This document shows, one piece after another, positions 17,423 to 26,359 of a DNA stretch of 64,000 nt. The translations under genes and the position numbers were made by a program. The notes below the pieces were generated by a model, which ran no database searches, was not told the origin of the DNA, and worked only from the letters and a program-made list of their open reading frames with translations. This DNA comes from an uncultured Oscillibacter sp. (GTDB taxonomy: Bacteria; Bacillota; Clostridia; Oscillospirales; Oscillospiraceae), in contig URKI01000001.1 in the NCBI GenBank assembly GCA_900548505.1, positions 1 to 64,000 on the forward strand, written 5' to 3'. Within the stretch, counting starts at the first letter, position 1. Each line of letters begins with the position of its first letter.

Positions 17423-19006
17423 ATGTGTTCCATCATCGGCTTTTCCAAGAAGACCCGCTCCGTATCGGACATCCGCCCCTACTTTGAGCGCACCCACTCC
17501 CGGGGCCCGGACATGGCCCGCATCATCGAAACGCCCACCGGCTACCTGGGCTTCCAGCGGCTGGCCATCATGGGGCTGACAGAGGCGGGCATGCAGCCCT
17601 TCTCCCTGGACGGCGATTACGTGGTCTGCAACGGCGAGATCTACGGGTTCCGCGCCCTCCGCCGCCGTCTCATGGAACAGGGCTACACGTTCCAGAGCGG
17701 CAGCGACTGCGAGGTGCTGCTGCCCCTGTACCGGGAACATGGCCTCGATATGTTCTCCATGCTGGACGCGGAGTTTGCCCTCATCCTCTACGACGGCGCC
17801 TCCGGCGAGCTGATCGCCGCCCGGGACCCCATCGGCATCCGCCCCCTGTTCTACGGCTACGACACCGACGGCGGCATCGTGTTCGCCAGCGAGGCCAAAA
17901 ACCTGGTGGGGCTTTGCGCCGAGATCTGCCCCTTCCCCCCGGGCCACTACTACGCCCACGGCAAGTTCGTCCGCTACGCCGACCTGACAGCGGTGGACCA
18001 CTACATCCGCGGCGATCTGGACACGGTGTGCAAGGGCATCCGGGACCGGCTCATCGCCGCCGTGGATAAGCGGCTGGACGCGGATGCCCCCTTGGGCTTC
18101 CTGCTCTCCGGCGGACTGGATTCCTCGCTGGTGTGCGCCATCGCTGGCCGGGTGCTGGGCAAGCCCATCCGCACCTTTGCCATCGGCATGGACACCGATC
18201 CCATCGACCTCAAGTACGCCCGGGAGGCCGCCGATTATATCGGCGCCGACCACACGGAGGTCACCATGACCCGGCAGGAGGTGCTGGACGCCCTGGAAGA
18301 GGTCATCGCCCTGCTTGGCACCTGGGACATCACCACCATCCGGGCCAGCATCGGCATGTACCTTTGCTGCAAGGCCATCCATCAGCGCACCGACGTGCGG
18401 GTGCTGCTGACCGGCGAGATCTCCGACGAGCTGTTCGGCTACAAGTACACGGACTTCGCTCCCAGCGACGAGGCGTTCCAGCAGGAGGCCAAAAAGCGCC
18501 TGGAGGAGCTTTACATGTACGACGTGCTGCGGGCCGACCGGTGCATCTCCGTCAACTCTCTGGAGGCCCGGGTCCCCTTTGGCGATCTAGATTTTGTCCG
18601 CTATGTCATGTCCATCGACCCGGCCATGAAGCGCAACACCTACGGCATGGGCAAATACCTGCTGCGCCGCGCCTTTGAAAAAGACCATCTGCTGCCCGAC
18701 TCCATTCTCTGGCGGCAGAAAGCCGCTTTCTCCGACGCCGTGGGCCACTCCATGGTGGACGACCTGAAAGCCTACGCCGAGGAGCGGTATACCGATGCGG
18801 AGTTCGAAGCCCGGCGCCGCAAGTACGCCTACTGCACCCCCTTTACCAAGGAGAGCCTCCTCTACCGTGAGATCTTTGAAAAATACTATCCCGGCCAGGC
18901 AGCCATGATCTGCGGCTACTGGATGCCCAACCGCAGCTGGCCCGGCTGCGACGTGGACGATCCCTCCGCCCGCTGTTTGTCAAACTACGGCGAGAGCGGG
19001 AAGTGA
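17423..19006 (+). CDS. asnB: Asparagine synthase (glutamine-hydrolysing)
   Basis: A 527-residue class II glutaminase/synthetase. Cys2 after the initiator Met is the glutaminase nucleophile (MCSIIGF), and the ATP pyrophosphatase loop LLSGGLDSS is near residue 228. It converts aspartate to asparagine using glutamine and ATP. GGAGGTG precedes the ATG. It lies directly behind an Asn-type T-box, so expression should rise when tRNA-Asn is uncharged. Glutamine synthetase III follows after 86 bases, supplying the amide donor. Confidence 0.95.
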   Translation: MCSIIGFSKKTRSVSDIRPYFERTHSRGPDMARIIETPTGYLGFQRLAIMGLTEAGMQPFSLDGDYVVCNGEIYGFRALRRRLMEQGYTFQSGSDCEVLLPLYREHGLDMFSMLDAEFALILYDGASGELIAARDPIGIRPLFYGYDTDGGIVFASEAKNLVGLCAEICPFPPGHYYAHGKFVRYADLTAVDHYIRGDLDTVCKGIRDRLIAAVDKRLDADAPLGFLLSGGLDSSLVCAIAGRVLGKPIRTFAIGMDTDPIDLKYAREAADYIGADHTEVTMTRQEVLDALEEVIALLGTWDITTIRASIGMYLCCKAIHQRTDVRVLLTGEISDELFGYKYTDFAPSDEAFQQEAKKRLEELYMYDVLRADRCISVNSLEARVPFGDLDFVRYVMSIDPAMKRNTYGMGKYLLRRAFEKDHLLPDSILWRQKAAFSDAVGHSMVDDLKAYAEERYTDAEFEARRRKYAYCTPFTKESLLYREIFEKYYPGQAAMICGYWMPNRSWPGCDVDDPSARCLSNYGESGK

Positions 19007-19092
19007 ACGCCGCGATTTTTATAGGTATTACCCATTGCGTTCCGGCGATTTTATGGTACTCTTTATAGTAAGAAACAGAGGAGGATGAACGT

Positions 19093-21180
19093 ATGAGCAC
19101 CACACCCAAGCTTCCCGAGCTGTTCGGGAGCATGGTTTTCAATGAAGAGACCATGAAGGACCGGCTTTCCACTGCATCTTACAGCTCCTGGAAAAAATGC
19201 ATCACTGACGGCACGTCGCTGGATCTGGCCACCGCCAACGAGATCGCGGAGGCCATGAAGCAGTGGGCCGTGGAAAAGGGCGCCACCCATTTCACCCACT
19301 GGTTCCAGCCCATGACCGGCATCACCGCGGAAAAGCACGAGGGCTTCATCTCCCCTGTGGGCGGCGGCAAGGTCATGATGGAATTTTCCGGAAAAGAGCT
19401 GGTGCGCGGCGAGTCCGACGCCTCCTCCTTCCCCTCCGGCGGCCTGCGCGCCACCTTTGAGGCCCGGGGCTATACCGCCTGGGACCCCACCTCCTTCGCT
19501 TTCATCAAGGAGGGCACGCTGTGCATCCCCACCATCTTCTGCTCCTACGGCGGCGAGGCCCTGGACAAAAAGACGCCCCTGCTGCGGTCCATGGATGAAG
19601 TGAGCCGCCAGGCCGTGCGCATCCTGCGCCTGTTCGGCGACACGGAGACCAAGCGCGTCACCCCCCAGGTGGGCCCTGAGCAGGAGTACTTCCTCATCGA
19701 CAAGGCCATGTACGCAAAGCGCATGGACCTGCGTATGACCGGCCGCACCCTCTTCGGCGCCAAGCCCCCCCGGGGCCAGGAGCTGGACGACCACTACTAC
19801 GGTGCCATCAAGCCCCGGGTGGCCGCCTACATGAAGGACCTGGACGAGACGCTGTGGGCCCTGGGCGTGCTCAGCAAGACCAAGCACAACGAGGCCGCTC
19901 CCTCCCAGCACGAGATGGCCCCCATCTATACGGACGCCAACGACGCCTGCGACAAAAACCAGCTGACCATGGAGATGATGAAAAAAGTAGCCGACCGCCA
20001 CGACCTGGTCTGCCTGCTCCATGAAAAGCCCTTTGCCGGCGTCAACGGCTCCGGCAAGCACGACAACTGGTCCCTGGGCACCGACACGGGCAAAAACCTG
20101 TTCCGCCCCGGCTCCACCCCCCGTCAGAACGCCCAGTTCCTCCTGTTCCTGGCCGCCTTCATCAAGGGCGTGGACGAGTATCAGGATTTCCTGCGGGCCA
20201 CCGTGGCCTTTGCCGGCAACGACCACCGTCTGGGCGCTCTGGAAGCGCCCCCTGCCGTAGTGTCCATCTTCCTGGGCACCGAGCTGGGCGCCGTGGTGGA
20301 CTCCATCATCCACGGCACCGAGTTCAAGGAGACCGGCAAGCGCACGCTGCAGATCGGCGTGGACGTGCTGCCCGCCATCAGCCAGGACAACACGGACCGC
20401 AACCGCACCTCCCCCATGGCCTTTACCGGCAACAAATTCGAGTTCCGTATGCTGGGCTCCTCCCAGTCCATCTCCGGCCCCAACATCGCCCTCAACACCA
20501 TCATGGCCGAGGAGCTGGAGCAGTTCGCCGATCAGCTGGAAAAGTCCGAAAACTTCCAGGAGGACCTGCAGGCCCTTATCAAAAAGACCTTCACCGAGCA
20601 TCAGCGCATCATCTTCAACGGCAACGGCTACGATGATGCCTGGATCGCCGAGGCGGAGCGCCGGGGCCTTTCCAACTTCACCTGCACCGTGGACGCCCTG
20701 CCCATGTACACCGCCCGCAAGAACATCGACCTGTTCGTCAAGCACGGCATCTACACCGAGGGCGAGATCAACGCCCGGGCGGAGATCCACATTGAAAACT
20801 ACACCACCGTCCTCTCCATCGAGGCCAAGACCATGGTGGATATGATCCGCCACGAGATCCTGCCTGCCGTGTCCGCCTATTCCGGCGTGCTTTGCAGCCG
20901 TGCTGCGGAAAAGAAGTCCCTGGGTGTTTCCTGCGGCTTCGAGACCTCCGCCGCTGCCGAGATCTCCAAGCTGGCCGATCAGCTCTCCGACATCTGCACC
21001 AAGCTGGAGCGCGACATTGCCGCCACCCCCGCCGAGGCCACGCCCGCCATGGTCTACAGCCACGACGTGCTGACGCCGGATATGCAGGAGGCCCGCCGGA
21101 TCGCCGATAAGCTGGAGACTCTCACCGCCAAGGACTACTGGCCCTTCCCGGTGTACTCCGACCTGCTGTTCTCCGTGTGA
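19093..21180 (+). CDS. glnN: Type III glutamine synthetase
   Basis: A 695-residue enzyme, far longer than GSI (about 450), as expected for GSIII (about 700-730). It joins ammonia to glutamate using ATP. Family blocks visible: ELFGSMVFNEETMKDRLS at the N-terminus, GPEQEYFLID, the catalytic HEKPFAGVNGSGKHDNWS and NRTSPMAFTGNKFEFRMLGS. GAGGATG precedes the ATG. A bidirectional terminator follows. I see no GlnR or NtrC site, and the -10-like TATAGT at 19064-19069 lacks a matching -35. Confidence 0.96.
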   Translation: MSTTPKLPELFGSMVFNEETMKDRLSTASYSSWKKCITDGTSLDLATANEIAEAMKQWAVEKGATHFTHWFQPMTGITAEKHEGFISPVGGGKVMMEFSGKELVRGESDASSFPSGGLRATFEARGYTAWDPTSFAFIKEGTLCIPTIFCSYGGEALDKKTPLLRSMDEVSRQAVRILRLFGDTETKRVTPQVGPEQEYFLIDKAMYAKRMDLRMTGRTLFGAKPPRGQELDDHYYGAIKPRVAAYMKDLDETLWALGVLSKTKHNEAAPSQHEMAPIYTDANDACDKNQLTMEMMKKVADRHDLVCLLHEKPFAGVNGSGKHDNWSLGTDTGKNLFRPGSTPRQNAQFLLFLAAFIKGVDEYQDFLRATVAFAGNDHRLGALEAPPAVVSIFLGTELGAVVDSIIHGTEFKETGKRTLQIGVDVLPAISQDNTDRNRTSPMAFTGNKFEFRMLGSSQSISGPNIALNTIMAEELEQFADQLEKSENFQEDLQALIKKTFTEHQRIIFNGNGYDDAWIAEAERRGLSNFTCTVDALPMYTARKNIDLFVKHGIYTEGEINARAEIHIENYTTVLSIEAKTMVDMIRHEILPAVSAYSGVLCSRAAEKKSLGVSCGFETSAAAEISKLADQLSDICTKLERDIAATPAEATPAMVYSHDVLTPDMQEARRIADKLETLTAKDYWPFPVYSDLLFSV

Positions 21181-21193
21181 GCCAACAAAACAT

Positions 21194-21233
21194 AAAAAAG
21201 CCGCCCGCTCCTTTCGGGAGCGGGCGGCTTTTT
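21194..21233. terminator. Bidirectional terminator between glnN and lrgB
   Basis: A6, then stem GCCGCCCGCTCC / GGGAGCGGGCGGC with a short loop, then T5. Serves both convergent genes. Confidence 0.95.
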
Positions 21234-21241
21234 CCGCGCGA

Positions 21242-21931
21242 TCACAGGATCAGATTGAAAAACAGCGCCAGAATGGTGGTGACGATGCCGCAAAGGCCAA
21301 TGGCGATGCCGCTCATGGCGCCCTCCGCCTCGCCCAGTTCCAGGGCCTTGGCCGTACCCAGGGCATGGCTGCACGCACCGATGGCCAGGCCCTTTTCCAG
21401 GGGTCCCTGCGCCTTCGTCAGCCGGATGAGCAGCGGCGCACACAGATTGCCCGCAATGCCCGTGACGATCACCGCCGCCACCGTAATGGGCACCATGCCG
21501 CCGTGTCCTTCCGAGATGGCCGTGGCGATGGGCGTGGTGACGGACTTGGGCAGCAGCGACACGGTCAGGGCTGCGTCCAGTCCAAACAGGCGGCACAGCG
21601 CCCATACCGAGCCCACGGAAGCCACGGCGCCTGCTGTGCATCCCACCAGTACCGGCAGCAGGTTGCGCTTGAGCGTCTCCCGCTGGGCATAGATGGACAT
21701 GGCGATGCACACGGTGGCCGGGGACAAGAAGAGGTTGATAAGGCTGCCGCCTGCGTTGTAGTTTTCGTAGGGGATGTGGAACACCGTCAACACGGCGATG
21801 ACCATCAGGGCCGCCAGCACCAGGCTGTTGCAGATCACAAGGCCCGTCTTTTTCTGAATCTTCACGCCCAGCACATAGCAAAGGGCCGTCAGGGCGATGC
21901 CGAAAAAGGGAGAGGATGTCAGCTCGGCCAT
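21242..21931 (-). CDS. lrgB: LrgB-family membrane protein
   Basis: A 229-residue polytopic membrane protein of the LrgB/CidB family. SLLPKSVTTPIATAISE is the family signature. The ATG shares a base with the lrgA stop (TGATG), so the two are coupled. LrgAB pairs were described as antiholin-like modulators of murein hydrolase activity; the homologous B. subtilis pair (PftAB/YsbAB) transports pyruvate. Either role is possible here; the nearby cstA and 2-oxoacid genes make a pyruvate link attractive but unproven. The frame is open well upstream but only as a shadow of lrgA. Confidence 0.9.
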   Translation of the reverse strand: MAELTSSPFFGIALTALCYVLGVKIQKKTGLVICNSLVLAALMVIAVLTVFHIPYENYNAGGSLINLFLSPATVCIAMSIYAQRETLKRNLLPVLVGCTAGAVASVGSVWALCRLFGLDAALTVSLLPKSVTTPIATAISEGHGGMVPITVAAVIVTGIAGNLCAPLLIRLTKAQGPLEKGLAIGACSHALGTAKALELGEAEGAMSGIAIGLCGIVTTILALFFNLIL

Positions 21932-22290
21932 CACCGCTTCCCCCTTTCCATCCACCGGATCGTCAGCCGCACGGCCCACACCGTAACGACAAAGGTCACC
22001 ACCGTGGACACCAGGCAGATCACCAGCAGCGCCACCAGATTGCTGCGCAGCACATCTACATAGTTCATAATGGACACCACCGCCGGCACAAAGAAAAACG
22101 GCAGGTTTCCCAGCAAAAAGTCCGACTTTTCCTGGATATGCTCCGTGCGGATCACACCCAGACCCAGCAGCACCAGCAGCGCGGCCATACCGATGATGCT
22201 GGCCGGCAGGGAAAAGGGCAGTACCGCCTCCACGCACTGACTGAGCCAGCAGATGCCGAACAGCAGCGCCACTTGCAAAATGATCTTCAT
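21931..22290 (-). CDS. lrgA: LrgA/CidA-family holin-like membrane protein
   Basis: A 119-residue protein with about four membrane segments (ILQVALLFGICWLSQ, LPASIIGMAALLVLLGLG, FFFVPAVVSIM, VALLVICLVSTVVTFVVTVW) and a basic C-terminus, typical of LrgA/CidA. GGTGGAGG lies 7 bases before the ATG at 22290. It is first in a two-gene operon with lrgB and has its own promoter. No linked LytSR two-component system is present in this window. Confidence 0.9.
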   Translation of the reverse strand: MKIILQVALLFGICWLSQCVEAVLPFSLPASIIGMAALLVLLGLGVIRTEHIQEKSDFLLGNLPFFFVPAVVSIMNYVDVLRSNLVALLVICLVSTVVTFVVTVWAVRLTIRWMERGKR

Positions 22291-22324
22291 AGGGAACCTC
22301 CACCTTTGGAAAAAATTCTTTTTT

Positions 22325-22353
22325 ATTCTAGGTTTTTCCCTTTCGGAAGTCAA
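22325..22353 (-). promoter_or_regulatory. Promoter of lrgAB
   Basis: Minus-strand TTGACT, 17-base spacer, TAGAAT. Confidence 0.75.
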
Positions 22354-22450
22354 ACCCCCTGACGCCCATGCTTCTATTTTCAGCGTTTCGCCGCAAGTCG
22401 GCGCCCCCCGATGCTAAAATCCTGTTAACATTTATTTTAGATTTTTCTGC

Positions 22451-22480
22451 TTGCACCTGCCAAAGCCCCCGTGCTATACT
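22451..22480 (+). promoter_or_regulatory. Promoter of the phospholipase C-like gene
   Basis: TTGCAC, 18-base spacer, TATACT preceded by TGC (extended -10). Confidence 0.7.
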
Positions 22481-22514
22481 CAGGGTGTTGTAAAAATCGG
22501 TATGGAGGTGCCTC

Positions 22515-23063
22515 GTGCAAAAACGCAGCCACAAGCTTCTTGCTTCCACGCTTTTGTCCGCCCAGGACGGTTTTTCTGCCCGCCGCTTTGAACTGGCTTT
22601 CCTGTTCGGTTCCTTTCAGCCCGACTGCAATCCCCTGACCTATCTGAAGGGTTCCCGACGGGCCCGCAAGCTCCGGGGCCACAATTATTCCAACTCCCAG
22701 CCCTATATCGCCTCCCGCATCGCCAAGCTGCAAAACCGGCAGCGCTGGACCATGTGGCAGTACTATACCCTGGGTAAGCTCACCCACTATCTGGCCGACG
22801 CCTTTACCTATCCCCACAATGAAAACTACACGGAGAGCCTGATCGCCCACCGCCAGTATGAGGACGACCTGCGCTCGTACCTTGCCCAGTATCTGCGCTT
22901 CCGCAGCCTGCGCAGCCAGCAGCGCCGCGCGGACCTGGCCGCCGCCATCGAGGAGCTGCACCGGCAGTACATGACCGCCCAGTCCTCCATGCAGCGGGAC
23001 GTACAGTACATCCTCCAGGCCACTGCCATGCTCATGGCCGGCGTGTGCCCCAAGGCCGCCTGA
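22515..23063 (+). CDS. Zinc-dependent phospholipase C-like domain protein
   Basis: A 182-residue helical protein. The LFGSFQPDCNPLTYLKGS and TLGKLTHYLADAFTYPHN segments carry His and Asp residues spaced as in the zinc-dependent phospholipase C / S1-P1 nuclease fold (PF00882-like). No signal peptide, so probably cytoplasmic; activity on lipids is not shown. GTG start at 22515 is preferred because GGAGGTG ends 4 bases before it and no ATG fits. It stands alone between its promoter and the aromatic operon leader. Confidence 0.7.
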   Translation: MQKRSHKLLASTLLSAQDGFSARRFELAFLFGSFQPDCNPLTYLKGSRRARKLRGHNYSNSQPYIASRIAKLQNRQRWTMWQYYTLGKLTHYLADAFTYPHNENYTESLIAHRQYEDDLRSYLAQYLRFRSLRSQQRRADLAAAIEELHRQYMTAQSSMQRDVQYILQATAMLMAGVCPKAA

Positions 23064-23191
23064 CCGGGCCGTTGGTTTTTTCTGTGAAAATGCGCCAGAT
23101 TTTCTCTGCGTGTTTGTCAGAATTGTCACTTTTCTTTTCCCCTTGCGAGTGCTATCCTTTAAATATCTAAAGTGCCCGAAAGGAATGCAGT

Positions 23192-23290
23192 ATGAACCAC
23201 ACCATGTTCGCAGCTGAATACCGTTACTTTAGCTTTACCTACTTTTATGGTAAGGCTTATTTCGGTTGTGCTGAACGTGCATGTGATTGA
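23192..23290 (+). CDS. Aromatic-rich leader peptide of the shikimate operon
   Basis: A 32-residue ORF (MNHT...) with AAGGA about 9 bases upstream. Residues 10-24 read [15 protein letters not shown], so 9 of 15 are Tyr or Phe; the whole peptide has 5 Tyr, 5 Phe and no Trp. Codons are unusually AT-rich (TTT, TAT, GGT) compared with neighbouring genes. Its stop lies 30 bases before an intrinsic terminator and about 100 bases before aroF. This is the layout of a ribosome-stalling attenuator sensing charged tRNA-Tyr and tRNA-Phe. No function beyond regulation is expected. Confidence 0.88.
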   Translation: MNHTMFAAEYRYFSFTYFYGKAYFGCAERACD

Positions 23291-23331
23291 TGGGGCGCTA
23301 TATCGCAATCCGTCCATCTTCGTCCGCAGCC
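23264..23331 (+). promoter_or_regulatory. Candidate antiterminator of the aromatic attenuator
   Basis: Bases 23264-23270 (GGTTGTG) can pair with 23325-23331 (CGCAGCC, the 5' arm of the terminator), allowing two G-U pairs. ACG at 23275-23277 can add CGT at 23321-23323. Bases 23289-23293 and 23314-23318 (GATGG/CCATC) form a hairpin inside the loop. The segment starts right after the last Phe codon (23261-23263), so a stalled ribosome would leave it free and a terminating ribosome would cover it. Confidence 0.55.
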
Positions 23332-23353
23332 AACCGGCTGCGGACGTTTTTTT
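23321..23353 (+). terminator. Intrinsic terminator (attenuator) upstream of aroF
   Basis: 11-bp perfect stem CGTCCGCAGCC / GGCTGCGGACG with a 4-base loop followed by T7, located between the leader peptide and aroF. Confidence 0.93.
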
Positions 23354-23387
23354 ATTCATGGACCATTTTCATCAGGAGGGATTCTCT

Positions 23388-24401
23388 ATGATCGTCGTTT
23401 TGAAGCATAACCCCAACCGTGACCAGCTGGAAAGCCTCATCGCCTGGCTCCAGGACAAGGGCATCATCATCCACACCAGCATCGGCGAGGCCCACACCAT
23501 TCTGGGCCTGGTGGGCGACACCTCCCAGCTGGACATCGACCTGATCGCCGCGCTGGACATCGTGGAGGATGTCAAGCGGGTGCAGGAGCCCTACAAGAAC
23601 GCCAACCGCAAGTTCCACCCCGAGGACACCGTGGTGAAGGTGGGCAACACCCAGATCGGCGGTGGCAATCTCACCATCATGGCCGGTCCCTGCTCCGTGG
23701 AGAGCGAGGAGCAGGTGGTGGCCATTGCCAAGGCCGTGAAGGCCAGCGGCGCCACCATGCTCCGGGGCGGTGCCTTCAAGCCCCGCACCTCTCCCTACTC
23801 CTTCCAGGGCCTGGGTGCCACAGGCCTGGAGTACCTGAAGGTAGCCCGGGAGGAGACGGGCCTGCCCATCGTCACCGAGCTGATGGACCTGAGCCAGCTG
23901 CCCCTGTTCAAGGACGTGGACGTGATCCAGATCGGCGCGAGAAACATGCAGAATTTCGACCTTCTCAAGGCCGTGGGCCGGCAGGAAAAGCCCGTTATGA
24001 TCAAGCGTGGCATGTCCGCCACCTATGAGGAGTGGCTCATGAGCGCCGAGTACGTCATGGCCGGCGGCAATGAAAACGTCATCCTCTGCGAGCGTGGCAT
24101 CCGCACCTTCGAGAGCTACACCCGCAACACGCTGGACCTGGCCTGCATCCCCGTCCTGCGCAAGCTGACCCACCTGCCCATCATCATCGACCCCAGCCAC
24201 GCCACCGGCAAGAGCTGGCTGGTGGAGCCCCTGGCCATGGGCGCCGTGGCCACCGGTGCCGACGGCCTCCAGATCGAGGTCCACAACGACCCGGCCCACG
24301 CCCTGTGCGACGGCCCCCAGTCCCTCAAGCCCGAGGCGTTCGACGCCCTGGCAAAGAAGCTCTACAAGCTGCATGAGGCCGTCAAGGCCCTGGAGGAGTA
24401 A
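23388..24401 (+). CDS. aroF: 3-deoxy-7-phosphoheptulonate (DAHP) synthase
   Basis: A 337-residue class I-beta DAHP synthase, the entry step of the shikimate pathway (PEP + erythrose 4-phosphate). Residues 1 to about 65 form the ferredoxin-like N-terminal domain that in relatives such as the Thermotoga enzyme mediates Tyr/Phe feedback. The barrel has [28 protein letters not shown] and [17 protein letters not shown] lies 8 bases before the ATG at 23388. It is the first structural gene behind the aromatic attenuator, so synthesis is probably controlled at both RNA and enzyme level. Confidence 0.96.
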   Translation: MIVVLKHNPNRDQLESLIAWLQDKGIIIHTSIGEAHTILGLVGDTSQLDIDLIAALDIVEDVKRVQEPYKNANRKFHPEDTVVKVGNTQIGGGNLTIMAGPCSVESEEQVVAIAKAVKASGATMLRGGAFKPRTSPYSFQGLGATGLEYLKVAREETGLPIVTELMDLSQLPLFKDVDVIQIGARNMQNFDLLKAVGRQEKPVMIKRGMSATYEEWLMSAEYVMAGGNENVILCERGIRTFESYTRNTLDLACIPVLRKLTHLPIIIDPSHATGKSWLVEPLAMGAVATGADGLQIEVHNDPAHALCDGPQSLKPEAFDALAKKLYKLHEAVKALEE

Positions 24402-24404
24402 GGT

Positions 24405-25241
24405 ATGAACGTGGGAATCGTGGGTCTGGGGCTCATCGGCGGCTCCATGGCCAAAAGCATCAAGGCCCGCACGGGCCACACTGTCTACGGCGTGGACCTG
24501 GGTGCCGAGACCATGACCATGGCCCGCATGTGCGGCGCCATCGACGCCCCGCTGACAGACGATAATCTCGGTGCCTGTGACCTGATCCTGATCGCCATCC
24601 GGCCCCAGGCCGCCATCGACTGGGTGAAGTCCCACGCCGCCGCCATCTCCAAGTCCGCCATCGTGGTGGACCTTTGCGGCGTCAAGCGCAGCGTGGTGGC
24701 GGCTATCGCCCCGGTGGCGGAGCAGTATGGCTTTGCCTACATCGGCGGTCACCCCATGGCCGGCCGGGAGCGGGGCGGCTTCACCGCCGCTACGGACGAC
24801 CTCTACGTAGGCGCCTCCATGATCCTCACGCCGGACAAGCGCACGGACATGCAGCTTCTGGAGACGCTGAAGGCCTTCTTCCTGGACGTGGGCTTTGCGG
24901 GTCTCACCTTCTCCACCCCGGAAGAGCACGACCGCATCATCGCCTTCACCTCCCAGCTGGCCCACATCGCCTCCAGCGCCTACGTCAAGTCGCCGGAGGC
25001 CCAGCGCCGCCGGGGCTTCTCCGCCGGCAGCTTCCAGGACATGACCCGCGTGGCCCGGCTGGACGAGGACATGTGGACGGAGCTGTTTCTGGCTGACGCC
25101 GACTACCTCACAAGCGAGCTGGAGGTGCTGGTCGGCCACCTGAACGAATATCTGGACGCCCTGAAAAACCGGGACGCGGAGCAGCTGCGTGCCCTGCTGC
25201 GGGACGGCCGGGAGAAAAAGGCCACTGCCGGCGGCAACTGA
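24405..25241 (+). CDS. tyrA: Prephenate dehydrogenase
   Basis: A 278-residue NAD(P)-dependent enzyme that converts prephenate to 4-hydroxyphenylpyruvate for tyrosine. The Rossmann start GIVGLGLIGGSMAKS and the IGGHPMAGRERGGF block are diagnostic. There is no C-terminal ACT domain, so allosteric tyrosine control is likely absent or weaker than in long TyrA forms. It starts 3 bases after aroF. Confidence 0.93.
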   Translation: MNVGIVGLGLIGGSMAKSIKARTGHTVYGVDLGAETMTMARMCGAIDAPLTDDNLGACDLILIAIRPQAAIDWVKSHAAAISKSAIVVDLCGVKRSVVAAIAPVAEQYGFAYIGGHPMAGRERGGFTAATDDLYVGASMILTPDKRTDMQLLETLKAFFLDVGFAGLTFSTPEEHDRIIAFTSQLAHIASSAYVKSPEAQRRRGFSAGSFQDMTRVARLDEDMWTELFLADADYLTSELEVLVGHLNEYLDALKNRDAEQLRALLRDGREKKATAGGN

Positions 25242-25287
25242 TGCTCCGGGGCCGCCGCCCCTACACTATATAAAAGGAGTTTTCCCT

Positions 25288-26358
25288 ATGTCCGACTCCA
25301 TCCAAACCATCCCCGTCCGCACCAGTCCCGCCTACACGGTGCAGATCGCCCCGGGCCTGCTGGGCCGGTGCGGTGCGCTGCTGCGGGACGTGTTCTCCCC
25401 CTGCCGGGTGGCCGTGGTCACGGACTCCACCGTGGCGCCCCTCTATCTGGAGCGGGTGACCGCCAGTCTCACCGGCGCCGGTTTTTCCGTGATCTCCTAT
25501 GTGTTCCCCGCCGGCGAGGCCCACAAAAATATGGAAACCCTCTCCGCCATTCTGGAATTTTTCGCCCGGGAGCATCTGACCCGCACAGACTGCGTGGCCG
25601 CCCTGGGCGGCGGCGTGGCAGGGGACATGGCGGGCTTTGCCGCCGCCGTGTACCTCCGGGGCATCCGCTATGTGCAGCTGCCCACCACCCTCCTTGCCGC
25701 CGTGGACTCCTCCGTGGGCGGCAAGACCGCCATCGACCTTGCCGCCGGAAAGAACCTGGCAGGTGCCTTTTTGCAGCCCGCCGCCGTGCTCTGCGACACG
25801 CAGTGCCTTGCCTCGCTGCCGCGGGACGTATTTGCCGACGGCGCCGCCGAGGCCATCAAAACCGGCGTCCTGGCCGACGAGTCCCTCTTCTCCCTTTTTG
25901 AGGACGGCACCCTCACCGCCGCCCCGGCGGAGGTCATCGCCCGGTGCGTTGCCTACAAGGCCGGCGTCGTGGAGCGGGACGAAAAAGAGCAGGGAGAGCG
26001 GAAACTTCTGAACCTGGGCCACACCGTGGGCCACGCCATTGAAAAGTGCAGCGGCTACGCCATCCCCCACGGCCATGCCGTGGCAGCTGGCCTTGCCATC
26101 ATGGCCCGTGCCGCCCAGCGCATGGGCTGGACGGACGGCCCCATCGCCGAACGCATCGCCGCCTGCCTTGCGAAAAACGATCTTCCCACCGGCACCGGCT
26201 TTTCCGCCGCGGACCTGGCCCGGGCGGCCCTCTCCGACAAAAAGCGGGCGGGCGACACCATCACCATCGTGGTGCCCCGGCGCATGGGCGCATGTTCGCT
26301 GCGGCCCCTGCCGGTAAGTGAGCTGGAAACCCTCATCGCCGCGGGACTGGAGGGATAA
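25288..26358 (+). CDS. aroB: 3-dehydroquinate synthase
   Basis: A 356-residue NAD- and metal-dependent enzyme that cyclises DAHP to 3-dehydroquinate. NAD and substrate segments: AALGGGVAGDMAGFAAAVYLRG, PTTLLAAVDSSVGGKTAIDL and the metal histidines in LNLGHTVGHAIE and PHGHAVAAG. AAAAGGAG precedes the ATG at 25288; the longer frame is rejected because it begins inside tyrA. Third gene of the aromatic operon, 46 bases behind tyrA. Confidence 0.95.
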   Translation: MSDSIQTIPVRTSPAYTVQIAPGLLGRCGALLRDVFSPCRVAVVTDSTVAPLYLERVTASLTGAGFSVISYVFPAGEAHKNMETLSAILEFFAREHLTRTDCVAALGGGVAGDMAGFAAAVYLRGIRYVQLPTTLLAAVDSSVGGKTAIDLAAGKNLAGAFLQPAAVLCDTQCLASLPRDVFADGAAEAIKTGVLADESLFSLFEDGTLTAAPAEVIARCVAYKAGVVERDEKEQGERKLLNLGHTVGHAIEKCSGYAIPHGHAVAAGLAIMARAAQRMGWTDGPIAERIAACLAKNDLPTGTGFSAADLARAALSDKKRAGDTITIVVPRRMGACSLRPLPVSELETLIAAGLEG

Positions 26359-26359
26359 G

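Noticed and set aside
21242..22290. lrgAB as a toxin-antitoxin system
   Set aside because: Both proteins match LrgA/LrgB membrane families; nothing indicates a toxin-antitoxin pair.
21242..22303. 353-residue version of LrgB
   Set aside because: The first ~124 residues are an out-of-frame reading of lrgA; LrgB starts at 21931.
23207..23344. Pairing of the early leader ORF (TTCGCAGCT) with the 3' arm of the attenuator terminator
   Set aside because: It is possible with two G-U pairs, but a ribosome stalled at the aromatic codons would cover it, giving the wrong regulatory logic.
23247..23387. 47-residue extension of AroF
   Set aside because: It overlaps the leader peptide and terminator; AGGAGG and the family N-terminus support 23388.
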